Part shown: positions 29,191-40,200 of the stretch, piece after piece
How positions within the stretch are numbered: the first letter of the stretch is position 1
Layout: every line of letters starts with the position of its first letter
From: Macrosoma leucophasiata
Lineage: Eukaryota; Arthropoda; Insecta; Lepidoptera; Hedylidae
Reading direction: 5' to 3'
DNA: 64,000 nt
Assembly (NCBI GenBank): GCA_036365455.1
Contig: JAWQUS010000004.1
Coordinates: 3,231,501 to 3,295,500, forward strand
Notes under the pieces: generated by a model
What the model saw: only the letters and a program-made list of their open reading frames with translations
What the model was told of the DNA's origin: nothing
The model's database searches: none
Position numbers and translations under genes: made by a program

Positions 29191-29745
29191 GACTGTTTTT
29201 CTTTCATGTATCATATGAGATAGACAGATAGACTAGTAGTAGGTAATTAGGGTTTCAATTTTTCCATTAGAGATAGGAACATAATCTTAAAAAACATAAA
29301 ACTGACGTATAGTGAAGTAGTTTATATAATTATACATAATGCGTGAAAACAAGAAAATAATTAAAAGAGGTCGACAAGTTTTCCTTTATTTCTATTGTAA
29401 AAGTAGATAGTAAGAACTCGCTATCATAAGAGCTCATCTTACTCATCTTGCACTGAACTGTTTTTCTTTCTTGCAATAATCCACCATTGTTAACTCACGA
29501 AAGAACTCTCAACTAAGTTATAAAACCATCCAAGTTTATTCTAAGTGAAATACATCAACTATAACTGACCACATTAAGTTCGATCGCTTCTAAACTTGCG
29601 CCTTTGTAACTTAGATGGATAGTGCTTAAACTCATATGAGTTTCTGAGTTTGAGATGGGGGTAATTTGTTTTTAAAATGGTGCCGAAGATGGCTCTGAAG
29701 TTTTCTAGACGGATTTAGATTGGCGTTCTTTTTACCCGACTGCAA
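29191..29745. other. gene-free stretch
   Basis: A short direct repeat, CATCTTGCA(C/T)TG(A/G)ACTGTTTTTCTTTC, occurs at about 29182 and 29445. No gene. Confidence 0.4.
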
Positions 29746-29845
29746 CAGAGTGCCTAGTGCGAGATATTATGCGAATTCGATCGCGTAAGAGTAAACGCAG
29801 ATTTGTATGGAATTGAAGGAGCGAAATCTCGCACTAGGCACTCAG
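29746..29845. mobile_element. MITE, GAGTGCCTAGTGCGAGAT ends
   Basis: GAGTGCCTAGTGCGAGAT at about 29748 and its exact reverse complement ATCTCGCACTAGGCACTC at about 29826-29843, with 60 bases between. The parent transposon is unknown. Confidence 0.75.
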
Positions 29846-30005
29846 AAGGAGTCTTTAGTAAATAAAGGCTTGAACACAGTGGAAAAAACAGCGTTCTTCA
29901 TTTGTTATAGGACATGTAAGTGACAAATCAGAATACAGTTCCATGGTAAGGCCGGCCCCACACGTTGTCCCGTGTACGTTGTTTGTTGAATTGGCGCCAA
30001 CTTTG

Positions 30006-30465
30006 ACTGGTGATAGAGCTCCAGTGACGGAGCTCGCGGGCGTAGGCACCACCGCATTACCTAATATACTTGCCGCTAAATGGTAGGTAGTGTTCAGTAC
30101 TATCGTCAGACAAATGTCACCTCAGTCTGCCCGGGACCACGGAAGCTGAAAAGCGACCGAAACGTGGGGTTGATTTTAAAAATCATTTTAGTTTAATATA
30201 CGCGAGATAAATCCGTAAAATAGTTTTATTTCAATGAGAGTAGCTCGCGAAAACCTAAGAACATATCAGTACTATCGTGTTCCGGTCAGGTGGTAATGTA
30301 AGGCTCTGTAATTTCCAGCACAGAGGCATAACACCTAATGCCTCAGGAGTGGCAGCGCATCTGCATTTTGACCCCTGGTCATTGGTGTCTATAGGCTGCA
30401 GTCATCACTTAACATCAATGTGAACTGCAAGCTTGTTTGCCACTTTTATTACAAAAAAAAAAAAA
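30006..30465 (+). mobile_element. ACTGG element, subfamily A, split by a Penelope-like repeat
   Basis: The 5' part is 30006-30106 and the rest 30267-30465, with a 13-base A-run. The 12-base CAGTACTATCGT is duplicated at the insertion point. The 5' part has a small GTAG duplication (GGTAGGTAGTG). Confidence 0.85.
30107..30266 (+). mobile_element. solo Penelope-like terminal repeat, exact insertion
   Basis: 160 bp from CAGACAAATGTCACCTCAG to ACCTAAGAACATAT, flanked by identical 12-bp copies of CAGTACTATCGT (30095-30106 and 30267-30278). It is the reverse complement of 49480-49640, which adjoins the Penelope-like reverse transcriptase. The perfect duplication shows it moved as a unit of this length and recently. 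Confidence 0.8.
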
Positions 30466-30544
30466 CGTTGGAGTGAGTGATGCGCGTTTGTGATTGGCCG
30501 GTGCGTGTCAGCAGCCAACGTTGGGGCCAACGTGTGGATCCAGC

Positions 30545-30680
30545 GTAAATGCATACACATAAAAGCTGCCCCTTGACATCCGTAAATCAGCTAGCAAATC
30601 TACTTTTAAGCGAAAGGTGCGTGATCACCTCTTACTCTCTTCTTGATCTTCTTCATTCTTTTGATTAGTAATTCGTTGTC
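30545..30680 (+). mobile_element. LINE reverse transcriptase C-terminal scrap
   Basis: One frame reads LPLDIRKSASKSTFKRKVRDHL, closely similar to the remnant near 4965. No other coding remains. Confidence 0.6.
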
Positions 30681-30800
30681 ATATATATATAATTATATAT
30701 ATTAGATATATATATATATATATATATCATACATATATATATATATATATATAATTTATGTATTTTGTACATATTCCTATATGTATTATATGTATATATA
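30680..30800. repeat. AT microsatellite
   Basis: Long TA/AT runs broken by CATAC; probably in the 3' UTR of the LINE scrap just before it. Confidence 0.75.
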
Positions 30801-31079
30801 TACGCAATACGTATCTAAATATTATAATTATTTATTAAGGTATTTATTGTTTAATTTACATTGTTCTCTAAATTTCGACGACAGACAAAAATTGCAAAAA
30901 TTGATCTTTTTTTTGTTTCTGTTACTCTTCTTTCATCGTCCTCTATTCGTTTTTTGGAAAAATGTTTAGATAATGGATAGACACTCCAATTTTACTGCCT
31001 TATTATATGTCGGTATATGGATTATGCAGGCAGATAATCACTTTAAAAAATAAGATAATGATCGTGTAAGTACATAATA

Positions 31080-34000
31080 TGATGAATAAGATTATAAAAT
31101 TAGAGAATTAAACAAATAAAACACAACATTTTATCTATAAAATTATATTATTTTTAAATAAAGAATATAAAAAACAAGACACAATAAATCAATTGGCAGT
31201 TGATCTCAAAATAATATTACAATCTATTAACATAATTAAAAATACACAAATTACATGTAAGCCACTTGGTATGACTTGTTTAATTAACTAATAAAAGAAA
31301 CTAAAAACTAATTTACTAAGCTTAACCACTAAAATATACAGGCTGTCGATTTAAGTTACAAAAAATCACTAGTGTCGAATAAAATATTATGAAGCATTGG
31401 CAAAGGAGAAAGCCCAAATTGGACCCTCGTGTGTCCAAAGAAATGTAATTCTGAAATCGTATTTTTTTTTAATTATGCGTTTAATAACAATATTATTATT
31501 TCCATGACCGACTGAGCGGAATTAAAATTGCGAAGGTCCAGGAAGAAAGTAACAAGTTTTTACTTAATAGTAATAACCTCAATTTATGTCACAAAAATGT
31601 AAAAATCTCCTAAATATGAATAAAAAACTAAAAAAAATCTTGTTAAAAAAAAAAAAAATTTCATATAGAACATTTCAAAAGTCACTAATTACATATTCTC
31701 TGCTATAGGCAAGAACATTTTTTAAATGAGGCCCTTCTAGCCTTACATCTTGGGCAATCTCCTTTTATATAATTAATTGACAGAAGACATTCCAATAATA
31801 ATTTTAATAGTGCGGTGCCGCAAAACAACTAATTTAGAAAAGAATTGGTAGTAAGAAACTTACGAACTATGAGTAATTACAATTCATATTGCTTAGAATT
31901 CAGTATTATTATATTTGATATTATAGTCATGTTATAGAATAGCAGTAAGCATGTTTTATGTCGATATACGTAGACGACGAAAGTATCAAAATATTTCTCA
32001 AAAAATAAAGCTTGGTGGCATAATGACTGGTAAAAATTGTAAAAAACAGAATTATGGCGCAGGACGAACATATATTTTTTTTAATATTATCATCGATTTC
32101 GAATAAATTTTAAAAGATCCACACAATTATTAAAGGTCCCGAAATGGTATATGACAAGAATATTCAAAAGAAGGTTGAAAGAAACGCAATAAATATATTC
32201 TAGCTTTGCAAAAACTGATTCATCCTACTTTAAAAGCTGCTGATCAGTTTTTAAAAAACCCTGTTTTCTGTCGTCATGAAAATATCCTGTAAAAAATTTT
32301 AAGATTGTGTATCTTCGACAAAGTGAAACAGTTGTGTACTTTCATCATCTACGCAATCTTATATTTAATTGTCATGTAAGCATTAATCATGGAAATTTAG
32401 AAAATGTCACTACAAACCTTATAAAGAGCTACAAGCATACCAATTTTAATTTATATACAAAACTCTTATACTGCCTCAGTTTTATTTGCATCAGCGCTAG
32501 CAAATAGTTGATTATTTCGTTTAGACAAGCAAAAGAAAATTAGGAAAATGTTAGTAAATTTTGTTTATTAACATATCTACTTAATATTATATCTGCTAGC
32601 GCAAAATTGCAAATCATGACAAATAAGAGTTTCCAAGAGATCATTCGGAAAACTTTTTTTTTCTATTTAATTGTTTCCTTAAATAAATACATATCACATT
32701 TGAACACATCCTTCTCTATATTTTGTTATCCCTTAAAATAAAACACTAAAACAAAATATGCTATGAAAAATAATTGAAAAATTGTTCCCATAGGCAGTTT
32801 GTTCCCATTGATTATAAATCAGAATTTTTGGGATATTTTTTTTTTCTTGTCTTTTTAATATTAACTGTGTTAAATTGACTCATAATCTTCACAAAAAAAA
32901 AAAAAATGAAAAGCCTCCAACAAAAAGAAATAATCATCTAGCAAAAACTAATACAATATTATTTTTACAAAAAATACTATTTTATTCTATGCTTACTAAT
33001 AAGAGCCATTTCTACTCCGGTAACGAGCCCAGTCGATTCTTTGAACGAATGTGTAATTCGATATAACTTAAATTGAGGAATACGCAATCACAATCTCGGA
33101 TTACCCAATTATTTACCGTTAAAACATCTAATTATATTGGACCACAGAAATCTACATAAGAAGACAATAGAACTGCGTTAACTCATCGTCCCAAATTGGT
33201 GTCGCTTCGACAGTTTTCGACGCCAAATTGCTGTGATCTGTCCAATCTTGTCATTTACACAAAGCTAACCAAGGTACCTAATAGAATCTACTTTGAACCT
33301 TCAAGAATGCTTTTACGGTTAACTTTTTAAATAGTATTTTCATTACCGATGTTTATTTGAAAGCGTATCTAGTTGTGTAGGTAGTAGTGAATAAACAAAC
33401 CAGCGACATGCTTTTCCGACCATTTTTTAGCCACATGCTATTTCTATTGTTCTGTTATATAGATTTCTGTGTAATGGACACTCGTAAAAAAATCTTCAAA
33501 CCAAGAACTCGGAGAATAGAAGCGACGGAGCCTATACTTAAATAATTTATTTACAATTAATCAATTATATTAAAATAGACCTTCTCTGATAAACTTTGAA
33601 ACTTGGCACAAACCGTACTAAGATGGCCTAAGCATAAATACTACGATATTGTTTAAAATAAACATTTTTTATTACAAAAATAATATAAATGAGATCAATC
33701 GATGATAAATTTTAGGTTGCTCTCTTTGGAACAATTTATGGGGGCAACAGATGTTGTTTTTTTTTTTTTTAAATAAAATCTATGTTTAGTTTCAACTCTA
33801 CTGGTCCTTCGTACTGTTTATACTTAGATAACGCTCCATTGTTTTAAAGAAATAAGTGCCCGTTTTACAGGTTTCACTTAAATTATACTTAGAAGGAAAT
33901 TACTAGGACGAACAGTTTTAATTATAATTTTCAATTTTTACTTTAAATTATTTTGTAAGAATTTGAAAATGGGTAATTACTTCAACGTGAAACTTCCATT

Positions 34001-35044
34001 AACGTAGCAAAAACATGACGTGTTGTAGACACAAGCCATTATATGGTACATTGAATAGTGAAAATGAAGTAACCATAGTTTTACATCTTTTTACTTATCT
34101 TGTAGAAATAAAAATATGTCATTAAAATAATACCCTTGAATATGTTACTAAAATAATCTTGGATACTTTAAAAATGTACCTATGTAGTTAAAGAAATTAA
34201 TAATTTTGTTCACACGTATCATCGTTATGCTTTCTCAGAAGTAGGTAATTTTAAATTACAAGTAGAATAATTTTATTCAAAACATTATTAGGATACTCGT
34301 AAATTGGTAATTGCATGTTTATTTACAATTTATAATTACAATTACAAAACAATTTGGTAAGCAAGAATACTTGCAAATGACTTTTCAAAAGTTAAACTTG
34401 CAATATTTTACTTAGATATTTGAATGTTTGGTATAAATTTCGTATATATTACCAATGAAAAGCTAGTGAGTATACTACCTTAAATGTTATCGACTTTATT
34501 TTAAGAATATCTACAGCCAATTTTCAAAAATAAATTACAGCTTTTAGAATGTAGAATTCTCTAATCGTAAGAACACCGAAGAACACCATAATATTCGTAT
34601 ATTCTTATTCAGTCCCATTATAATAATTATAAAAAGTACACTACCGAAAGTGAGCACATATCGGAAAAGTCTAATTGACGTTGCTTCCTATTTAGTATAA
34701 AGCCTTTATTTCATACTTCCATGAGAACCCTTAAACGGATAACCTTGAGAAGGCATAGAAGTACAAAAAGGTGTATCATATAAAAATCGCATTAACGGCA
34801 ACGGACAGCCAATACCAACCATTATAATATACAAAAATCACTACATTTTTTTTATAACATTAATTACAATACAAAAATGCGCGTTTGATAAATATACAAA
34901 TACAAATCGTTGTCTATTATATGAAAGTTATTCGACAATAACTCGATAGACGTGTATAATTTGGAAGCGTGGTGAAGAATAATAATCAGAATTATTCTTG
35001 CACGCGTTATTCGTGAGAATGGCCTAACGGGTTACATTGGATAT
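31080..35044 (-). other. repeat-free block, probable long 3' UTR
   Basis: No copy of any repeat family of this window occurs over nearly 4 kb, while the flanks have one every few hundred bases. It lies directly downstream of the stop codon of the - strand exon. It is AT-rich with frequent A- and T-runs and no open frame worth calling. Reversed AATAAA signals occur several times (for example near 34319, 33546 and, just below the block, 30842), so the poly(A) site cannot be chosen. The 3' UTR reading is an inference from position and lack of insertions. Confidence 0.45.
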
Positions 35045-35188
35045 TCACCGCTTGTTACAGAGAAGCTTCCAGCCTAGGACGACAATGACAGCTGTGCAGA
35101 TTGAACCGGAGAGTTTGTCGGGTATTATTGATGAGAAGATGGAGTTTTCGGATTCTTTCGGCGTGAATGGCTCCGTTACTGCGTCGGT
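35045..35188 (-). CDS. last coding exon of an unrecognised - strand gene (47 codons and stop)
   Basis: On the - strand a TTATTTCTATTTCAG acceptor ends at 35189, followed by 144 bases open in phase 0 to TGA (35047-35045). The peptide begins TDAVTEPFTPKESENS, continues IFSSIIPDKLSG, and has a 15-residue hydrophobic run ICTAVIVVLGWKLLC before a basic end NKR. That layout fits a C-terminal membrane anchor, either a short transmembrane segment or a GPI-attachment signal with a small residue (S or G) just before the hydrophobic run. A second frame is open for a similar length, but its product is basic and lacks hydrophobic order. The segment is GC-richer than the 3' side. The family is not recognised, and no upstream exon could be identified above 35200. 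Confidence 0.6.
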   Translation of the reverse strand, partial: TDAVTEPFTPKESENSIFSSIIPDKLSGSICTAVIVVLGWKLLCNKR

Positions 35189-35236
35189 CTGAAATAGAAA
35201 TTATTGTAGGAATTAGTTTAAAATTATATTAATATA

Positions 35237-35560
35237 ACTGCCTCGGTAGTTTAGTGGTAGCAGGCCACTACCACTACGCTGAGGACCTGGGTTCGATTCA
35301 CGGGTCGTGGGTAATCAGAGATAAAAGTGTAAATTTATCTTCCTTTATCTCTGGTTCAATTGGGATTTTTCCGTTTTCTGGAAATTTCCCAGTACCTCGA
35401 AGTTTGGTAATGTGCCTGGAGATGTCAACAGGTTCGCCACCTTTTACGTGGGCCAAAACGTAACCGGCGGCCGTGGGTGTTTGCATGTATGATTGAATGC
35501 ATACATTTACCTCCGCCTACCCCTTCGGGGATTACAGGCGTGAAGTTACGAAGTTACGTT
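35237..35560 (+). mobile_element. CTCGG SINE, full length
   Basis: Head (GCCTCGGTAGTTTAGTGGTA), body and CCCCTTCGGGGATTACAGGCG tail are complete. GAAGTTACG is repeated at the 3' end. It lies about 50 bp into the intron upstream of the - strand exon, in the opposite orientation to the gene. Confidence 0.85.
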
Positions 35561-35769
35561 AATATTAATTTTTCACAAACTTTTAGACAAATTTATACGA
35601 ACACTCTTTTGTGTATTTTTCAAAATATTGTTTGGCACGCCATAATCATTGTTGTAATTTATTCATACTGTATAAACGTTCTCGGTAAAGAAAACGTGGT
35701 CAACTGTCAATACTGTTAAATCCGTTTTTGCAAAATATTATAGGTAATATTGACAATTTTATTTAAAAA

Positions 35770-35943
35770 CTCGCTGTGCCCGCGACTCCTTTCGCGTTGC
35801 AATTTATGATTGTTCAGTATCTACCCGGACAAAGTCGTGGGCGCAGCTAGTATAAAAGTAGCCTAAGTCACTCATTATTACATAAGCTATCTGCCAGTGC
35901 AAGTCCCGTAAAATCGGTAAAGCCGTTCCAGAGATTAGCCGGA

Positions 35944-35978
<35 letters not shown>

Positions 35979-35985
35979 GCTGCAG
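35770..35985 (-). mobile_element. CTAGT-ended repeat with ACAG run
   Basis: Reversed text of 54630-54810: GCGCAGCTAGTATAAAAGTAG, then GCTATCTGCCAGTG and CAGAGATTAGCCGGAACAAAC, ending in about ten ACAG units. Confidence 0.55.
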
Positions 35986-35989
35986 CATA

Positions 35990-36215
35990 TGCTGCAGTCA
36001 TCACTTTACATCAATGTGAACTGCATGCTTGTTTGTCACTTTAATAACATAAAAACATGATATTTTAGTACACTCTGTATGGCTAATAACTACGAGTATC
36101 ACAGAGACATAACAACTAATGTCTCAGGGTTAGCAATGCATCTGCATTTCGACCTTTAGATTTGTGCAGATGTCTATAAGCTGCAGTTGTCAATTACATG
36201 CTTGTTTGCCACTTT
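35990..36215 (+). mobile_element. two ACTGG fragments in a row
   Basis: 35990-36054 is the 3' end only (CTGCAGTCATCACTTTACATC). 36062-36215 is a B-type 3' half without an A-run (GAGACATAACAACTAATG, then GTAATTGCC-like decay). Confidence 0.6.
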
Positions 36216-36354
36216 ATCACTTAGAGAAGTGAAATTAATATTCTCTCCATGTTTAGTTTTTTCACGCCATTGAATTAATTAACAGCACTAAAAGTTGATG
36301 CTCTATCCAGGATATAATATTAATCTTAATACAAAATCCTGCCAGTGAAATAAT

Positions 36355-36460
36355 AAAATTAAGCTATTATTACGGCTCCAGGATAATAAATAATAATAGA
36401 AATAAAATTAAGATGTTAATACGGCTCCAGGATAATAAATAATAATAATAAAATTAAGAG
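36355..36460. repeat. two-copy tandem duplication, about 57 bp
   Basis: AATAAAATTAAG followed by TACGGCTCCAGGATAATAAA occurs twice in direct orientation, the copies differing mainly by GCTATTAT versus ATGTTAA. Confidence 0.75.
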
Positions 36461-37017
36461 CAGCTATCTCCCAGAAACTCTTCGGATATGCATGGCAATA
36501 TAAACATTTATTTTGTTGTTAATAAATGCAATAGAAATGGTTGTTTATAACTATGATAGAATTAATTTAAAATTGTGTATAAAGAAAATGAGAAATCTAA
36601 GCAAGTAATAAACTTAGGTCCATAAACGAGCTACCTAAAGCTTTACTTGGAAGTACTTTTTATAGATATTAATAAAACAATGCCCTCATAAATTTTAGTG
36701 CGCGAGTTTCGCAGTGCCATTTCGCGTGTACGATTCGTTTACGACACGATTCCAGTGAGTCATTGTGATAAAGGTTTGGTATTTTGTTGATAATTTGTAG
36801 ATGCTTCATTTATTTGAAGCTACAATGTAAGTGAAATGTAAGATTTTAGACATGCGATTCTCTTAAAATAGCTTCCTATAGATTCTTTTGGATGTGTTTA
36901 ATTGATTGTTCTAATCGTAAATTTCAACTAAATAACGTGTAATTTAGAGATATGATTAAACTTAAATGTTAGCTCGTTACAGTGTTTTGTTTTATGTGCC
37001 CATAATCCACAGTATTT
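36461..37017. other. gene-free stretch
   Basis: AT-rich; a small CpG-containing segment (GTGCGCGAGTTTCGCAG) near 36700. Nothing recognised. Confidence 0.4.
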
Positions 37018-37168
37018 TAATAAAGGTGGCAAATAAACATGCAGTTCACACTGATGTTAAATGTTAAGACACTCACACAAAGACCAGAGGTCAAAATGCA
37101 GATGTGTTGCCACCCATTAGTTGTTCGGTTTCTGTGATAGTCATTACGGGGCCATACAATATACGCTA
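37018..37168 (-). mobile_element. ACTGG element, subfamily B, 3' half
   Basis: GGTGGCAAATAAACATGCAG to TACGGGGCCATACAATATA. The central GACTGCAGCCTATA block is deleted. Confidence 0.65.
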
Positions 37169-37180
37169 TTCTTTTTATCC

Positions 37181-37445
37181 TAAACAAGCTGATTCGTGTT
37201 GCCTCGCAATGAAATAATTTGTCGAAGGTTTGATAGATACCTACGGACTATTTGTATGGAAAAATGAAATTGTGTTTTTTACTATTTCCCTTCAATTTCT
37301 TCATATTTTCTTACCTGTTAAACCTTTCCTGGACTTCCAAAAATCATTCAAAATCATAATTAGCCAAATCGGTCCAGCCCTTCTCGAGTTTTAGCGAGAC
37401 TAACGAACAGCTATTGATTTTTGTATATATCCTAAATATATATTT
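37181..37445 (-). mobile_element. Helitron-like element, terminus eroded
   Basis: AAGCTGATTCGTGTTGCCTCGC replaces the usual GCTGACCCGGCAAACTTCG, so the 3' end is damaged. The rest follows 19089-19372. Confidence 0.55.
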
Positions 37446-37587
37446 ATAAAGATCTAAACAAAAGAAAATACTTACATATTTTTACTATTTCGTTATGTTA
37501 TTTTATTTAAATTTTACTAACTTTGTAATGATAAATATGAAATAATTATTTAACTCGTTTCGTTTCGTTTAAATGGGGAGACATAGT

Positions 37588-37690
37588 GTTGAGATTCACA
37601 GACCGCACTACGACTTTACTTTGAGCAAAGTATGCTTAGAACTGTCAGTACCTACAGTATGGGATTTGACAGTTCTAAGCGTACGGGTAA
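37588..37690. mobile_element. palindromic MITE, one arm decayed
   Basis: Left arm GTTGAGATTCACAGACCGC to GAACTGTCAG is intact. The right arm keeps only TGACAGTTCTAAGCGTACG. Relative of 26156-26293. Confidence 0.6.
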
Positions 37691-37714
37691 GCCACTAAAG
37701 GTGTCATCCACGAA

Positions 37715-37900
37715 ATGTGGCAATCATAATCATAATCATTTATTCACAAGAAAAGTTGAGACTTATTATATAGGCCAAAAAATCACGAATAGCGAACTGT
37801 GTACCATACACCATCCATATATGCACAAATGCAAACAAAATTCACCTCTACTTGCTTCTTCAACGTTCAGAACAATGAAAGAAATCGTTCAATATAAATA
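37715..37900 (-). mobile_element. LINE 3' end fragment
   Basis: On the - strand it ends GTGAATAAATGATTATGATT with further ATGATT repeats, a LINE tail. The upstream limit is uncertain. Confidence 0.45.
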
Positions 37901-38184
37901 TCCCCGAGGTAATTCAAGTGAGTGATACACTTACTTGTTTTATAGTAAGGATAATTTGAATGGTGTTTTTATTGTGTGGGGTGTATTCCGTGTATTATGG
38001 TTGCATTTAAAGATTCGATTTCTAGTCGATACGTAGAATTTGGTTGTTAAAAGGGGAGTACGAAGAACAACGGAGTAGAATCTATGTTTAATCGAAATAT
38101 TAAATGGCAGAAGTACATATATGCTTAAGTATTTAAGACTCTGTGCTTATAAAATTCTTAATATTTCGTGTACATTAACATATT

Positions 38185-38504
38185 AAACTGCCTCGGTAGC
38201 CTAGTGGTAGCAGGCCACTACTACTACGCTGAGGTCCTGGGTTCGATTCCCGGGTAAGAGGTTATCAGAGATAATGGTGTAAAGTCCTTTATCTCTGGTT
38301 CTATTGGGATTTTTCCATTTTCTGGAAATTGCCCAGTACCTCCAAGTTTGGTAATGTGCCCAGAGATGTCAACAGGCTCGCCACCTGCTGCTACATGGGC
38401 CAAAACGTAACCGGCGAATCATGGGTGTTTGCATGTTTACTTGAATGCCATGCTTTTACCTCTGACTATCCCTTCGGGGATTACAGGCGTGAAGTTCCGT
38501 TACG
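38185..38504 (+). mobile_element. CTCGG SINE, full length with target duplication
   Basis: Complete head, body and tail. TTAACATATT stands at 38175-38184 and 38505-38514, a perfect 10-bp duplication. It shows the family integrates by reverse transcription and that its 3' end is GAAGTT(A/C)CGTTACG without a poly(A). Confidence 0.88.
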
Positions 38505-38620
38505 TTAACATATTTTTTTTTTTTAAATGTGTATTGCTAGCTTGTTGTAAAACCAACTGGCTGCTTCATTGCAGCTCTACTACTTTGCTGAGTGTAGAGA
38601 TCATTGGTAGAGCTCGTGCA

Positions 38621-38879
38621 CTTTTTTATGAAACGAAGGTGGCAAACAAGCATTCAGGTCACATTGATGACTGCAGCCTATAGACATTTACACAAAAACC
38701 AGAATTTAAAATGCAGATGCGTTGCCACCCCTGAGACCTAAGTTGTCATGTATCTGTGATAGTTAAAGCCATACATTACCATCTAACCGGAATACGATAG
38801 TGCTGAACGCTACCATTTAGCGGCAGATATATGAGGTACCTACGCCCTCGAGCTCCTGCGCTGGAACTCTACCACCAGT
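38621..38879 (-). mobile_element. ACTGG element, subfamily B, full length
   Basis: GGTGGCAAACAAGCATTCAG to CTCTACCACCAGT, lacking the TTAAGT before GACTGCAGCC. Confidence 0.75.
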
Positions 38880-38887
38880 AAGGCACT

Positions 38888-39015
38888 TTCGCGTTACCTC
38901 ACTTACTTGCTGCTAAATGGTACTGTTGAGCGCTATCGTGTATCGGGTAAGGTTCACGATATACGTACGGGTAGGGTAATACACGGCCCCGTAATTTCCA
39001 TCAAAGTGGCATAAC
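38888..39015 (+). mobile_element. ACTGG element, 5' fragment
   Basis: Starts at CGCGTTACCTCACTTACTTG and has a 20-base duplicated/rearranged piece (TTCACGATATACGTACGGG). It faces the copy just before it, making a loose inverted pair. Confidence 0.55.
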
Positions 39016-39029
39016 GAAATATTTATACG

Positions 39030-39130
39030 AAATAATGGAAATGGAACAATTACTTCAGGCAGGACTGGAACCCGCTACCCTGAGATCACTAGTCCAGTCA
39101 CTCTATCAATAAAGCTACCAAAGTCATATT
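39030..39130 (-). mobile_element. tRNA-like repeat, diverged
   Basis: TACTTCAGGCAGGACTGGAAC, then GATCACTAGTCCAGTCACTC and CAATAAAGCTACCAAAGTC are the reversed T, anticodon and D regions of the tRNA-like block. The D arm is mutated. Confidence 0.5.
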
Positions 39131-39149
39131 ATAAAACATCAAAACCTTC

Positions 39150-39686
39150 TTGTCTTACCTATATAAAAATGAATGTTTGTCTGTATGGGGCCGTTCAAGT
39201 ATTACGTAAGCAGATTTATTACAATTCTTTACCCCCCCATCCCCATTGTCAGCAAAAGTAAGCAAAGCTCTTACCCCTCCCCCCATGCTTACGTAAACAT
39301 TTTTCAAATAATGTATTGTTTTTTTTAATATTATAATTATAATTTTATAAATAAGAAAATAGATTTAGGTTAGAGATTAGATTTTACTGATGTAATAAGT
39401 AAATAACTACCGATGACGTAATCATCATCTAGACTCCCCTACCCCCCATGTCATCCAAAATAAGCAGAGCAATGACCCCGCCCTCCCATAGTGCTCACGT
39501 AATACTTGAACGGCCCCTATGTCCTTTATAGAATCGTAAACTACGCATTTGATCATGTGATGATTTTAAGCAAAGTTGTTGTGCATGAGGCCACGTAGGT
39601 TTCTGAGTTGGCAAATTCGACAGATGGCGCCACTGTCATTTTTTAGTTGGTGGCGTAACAAAGTGCGCAGGGTACAGCTAGTAAAT
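39150..39686 (+). mobile_element. CTAGT-ended Helitron-like repeat split by a MITE
   Basis: CCTATATAAAAATGAATG at the start and GGGTACAGCTAGT at the end. The text GTCTGTATGTCCTTTATAG is recovered when the 331-bp MITE and one TAT are removed. Confidence 0.6.
39187..39517. mobile_element. MITE, GGGGCCGTTCAAGTATTACG ends
   Basis: 331 bp with inverted ends GGGGCCGTTCAAGTATTACG and reversed GGGGCCGTTCAAGTATTACG (identical over 20 bases). TAT flanks both sides. The arms contain CCCCCCATCCCC and CTACCCCCCATGTC inside. No open frame. Confidence 0.8.
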
Positions 39687-39733
39687 GATAAAAAAGTGTA
39701 ATACCTACTTATTAAAATAATTAGATATATTCA

Positions 39734-40200
39734 TATGGAAGCGAGAGCTGGGTATGCAGGAAAGAGCATGAAAGTAAGTTGAACGCGGTCGAGATGAGAT
39801 CTTTGCGCAAGATCTGCGGTGTATCACTCACCGATCGCGTTCGTAATGAAGATGTAAGAAAGAGACTTTGTGTGAATGATAGTATCGGTGTAAAAATGAA
39901 AAAAGGCATGCTCCGATGGTTCGGGCATATAGAAAGAATGTCGAATGAGCGAATGACTAAACAGATATACAATGCGAATGTGGATGGTTGCAGAGGCCCA
40001 GGAAGACCAAGGCTGACCTACCATGACCAAATAGGTCGAGTTCTGTCTGATGGTGGGGTCAAAAGTCTTAGGAATCGGCGAGCATGTATGAAGAGAATGA
40101 TGAAGGTAGACGAGGCACGAGAGGTTTGTCAGAACCGGGATGTCTGGCGCTCTACACTCTCTGCCTACCCCGTTAGGGACCTGGCGTGAAGATACATACA
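39734..40200 (+). mobile_element. RTE-like LINE 3' end, longest copy
   Basis: An open frame of 151 codons ends at TGA (40187-40189). It is the C-terminal part of the reverse transcriptase protein: YGSESWVCRK, AVEMRSLRKICG, MLRWFGHIERM, DGCRGPGRPRLTYHD. The catalytic region is upstream and absent, so this is a 5'-truncated insertion. The 3' tail GATACATACAGATATATTCA is a short tandem repeat instead of poly(A). No stop or frameshift has accumulated, which together with the near identity to 6573-6812 indicates recent retroposition. The RTE assignment rests on the ending and the tail. Confidence 0.75.

Noticed and set aside
37632..37925. 97-codon open frame as a gene
   Set aside because: It is composed of a MITE arm, a LINE tail (CATAATCATAATC) and flank, with no domain.
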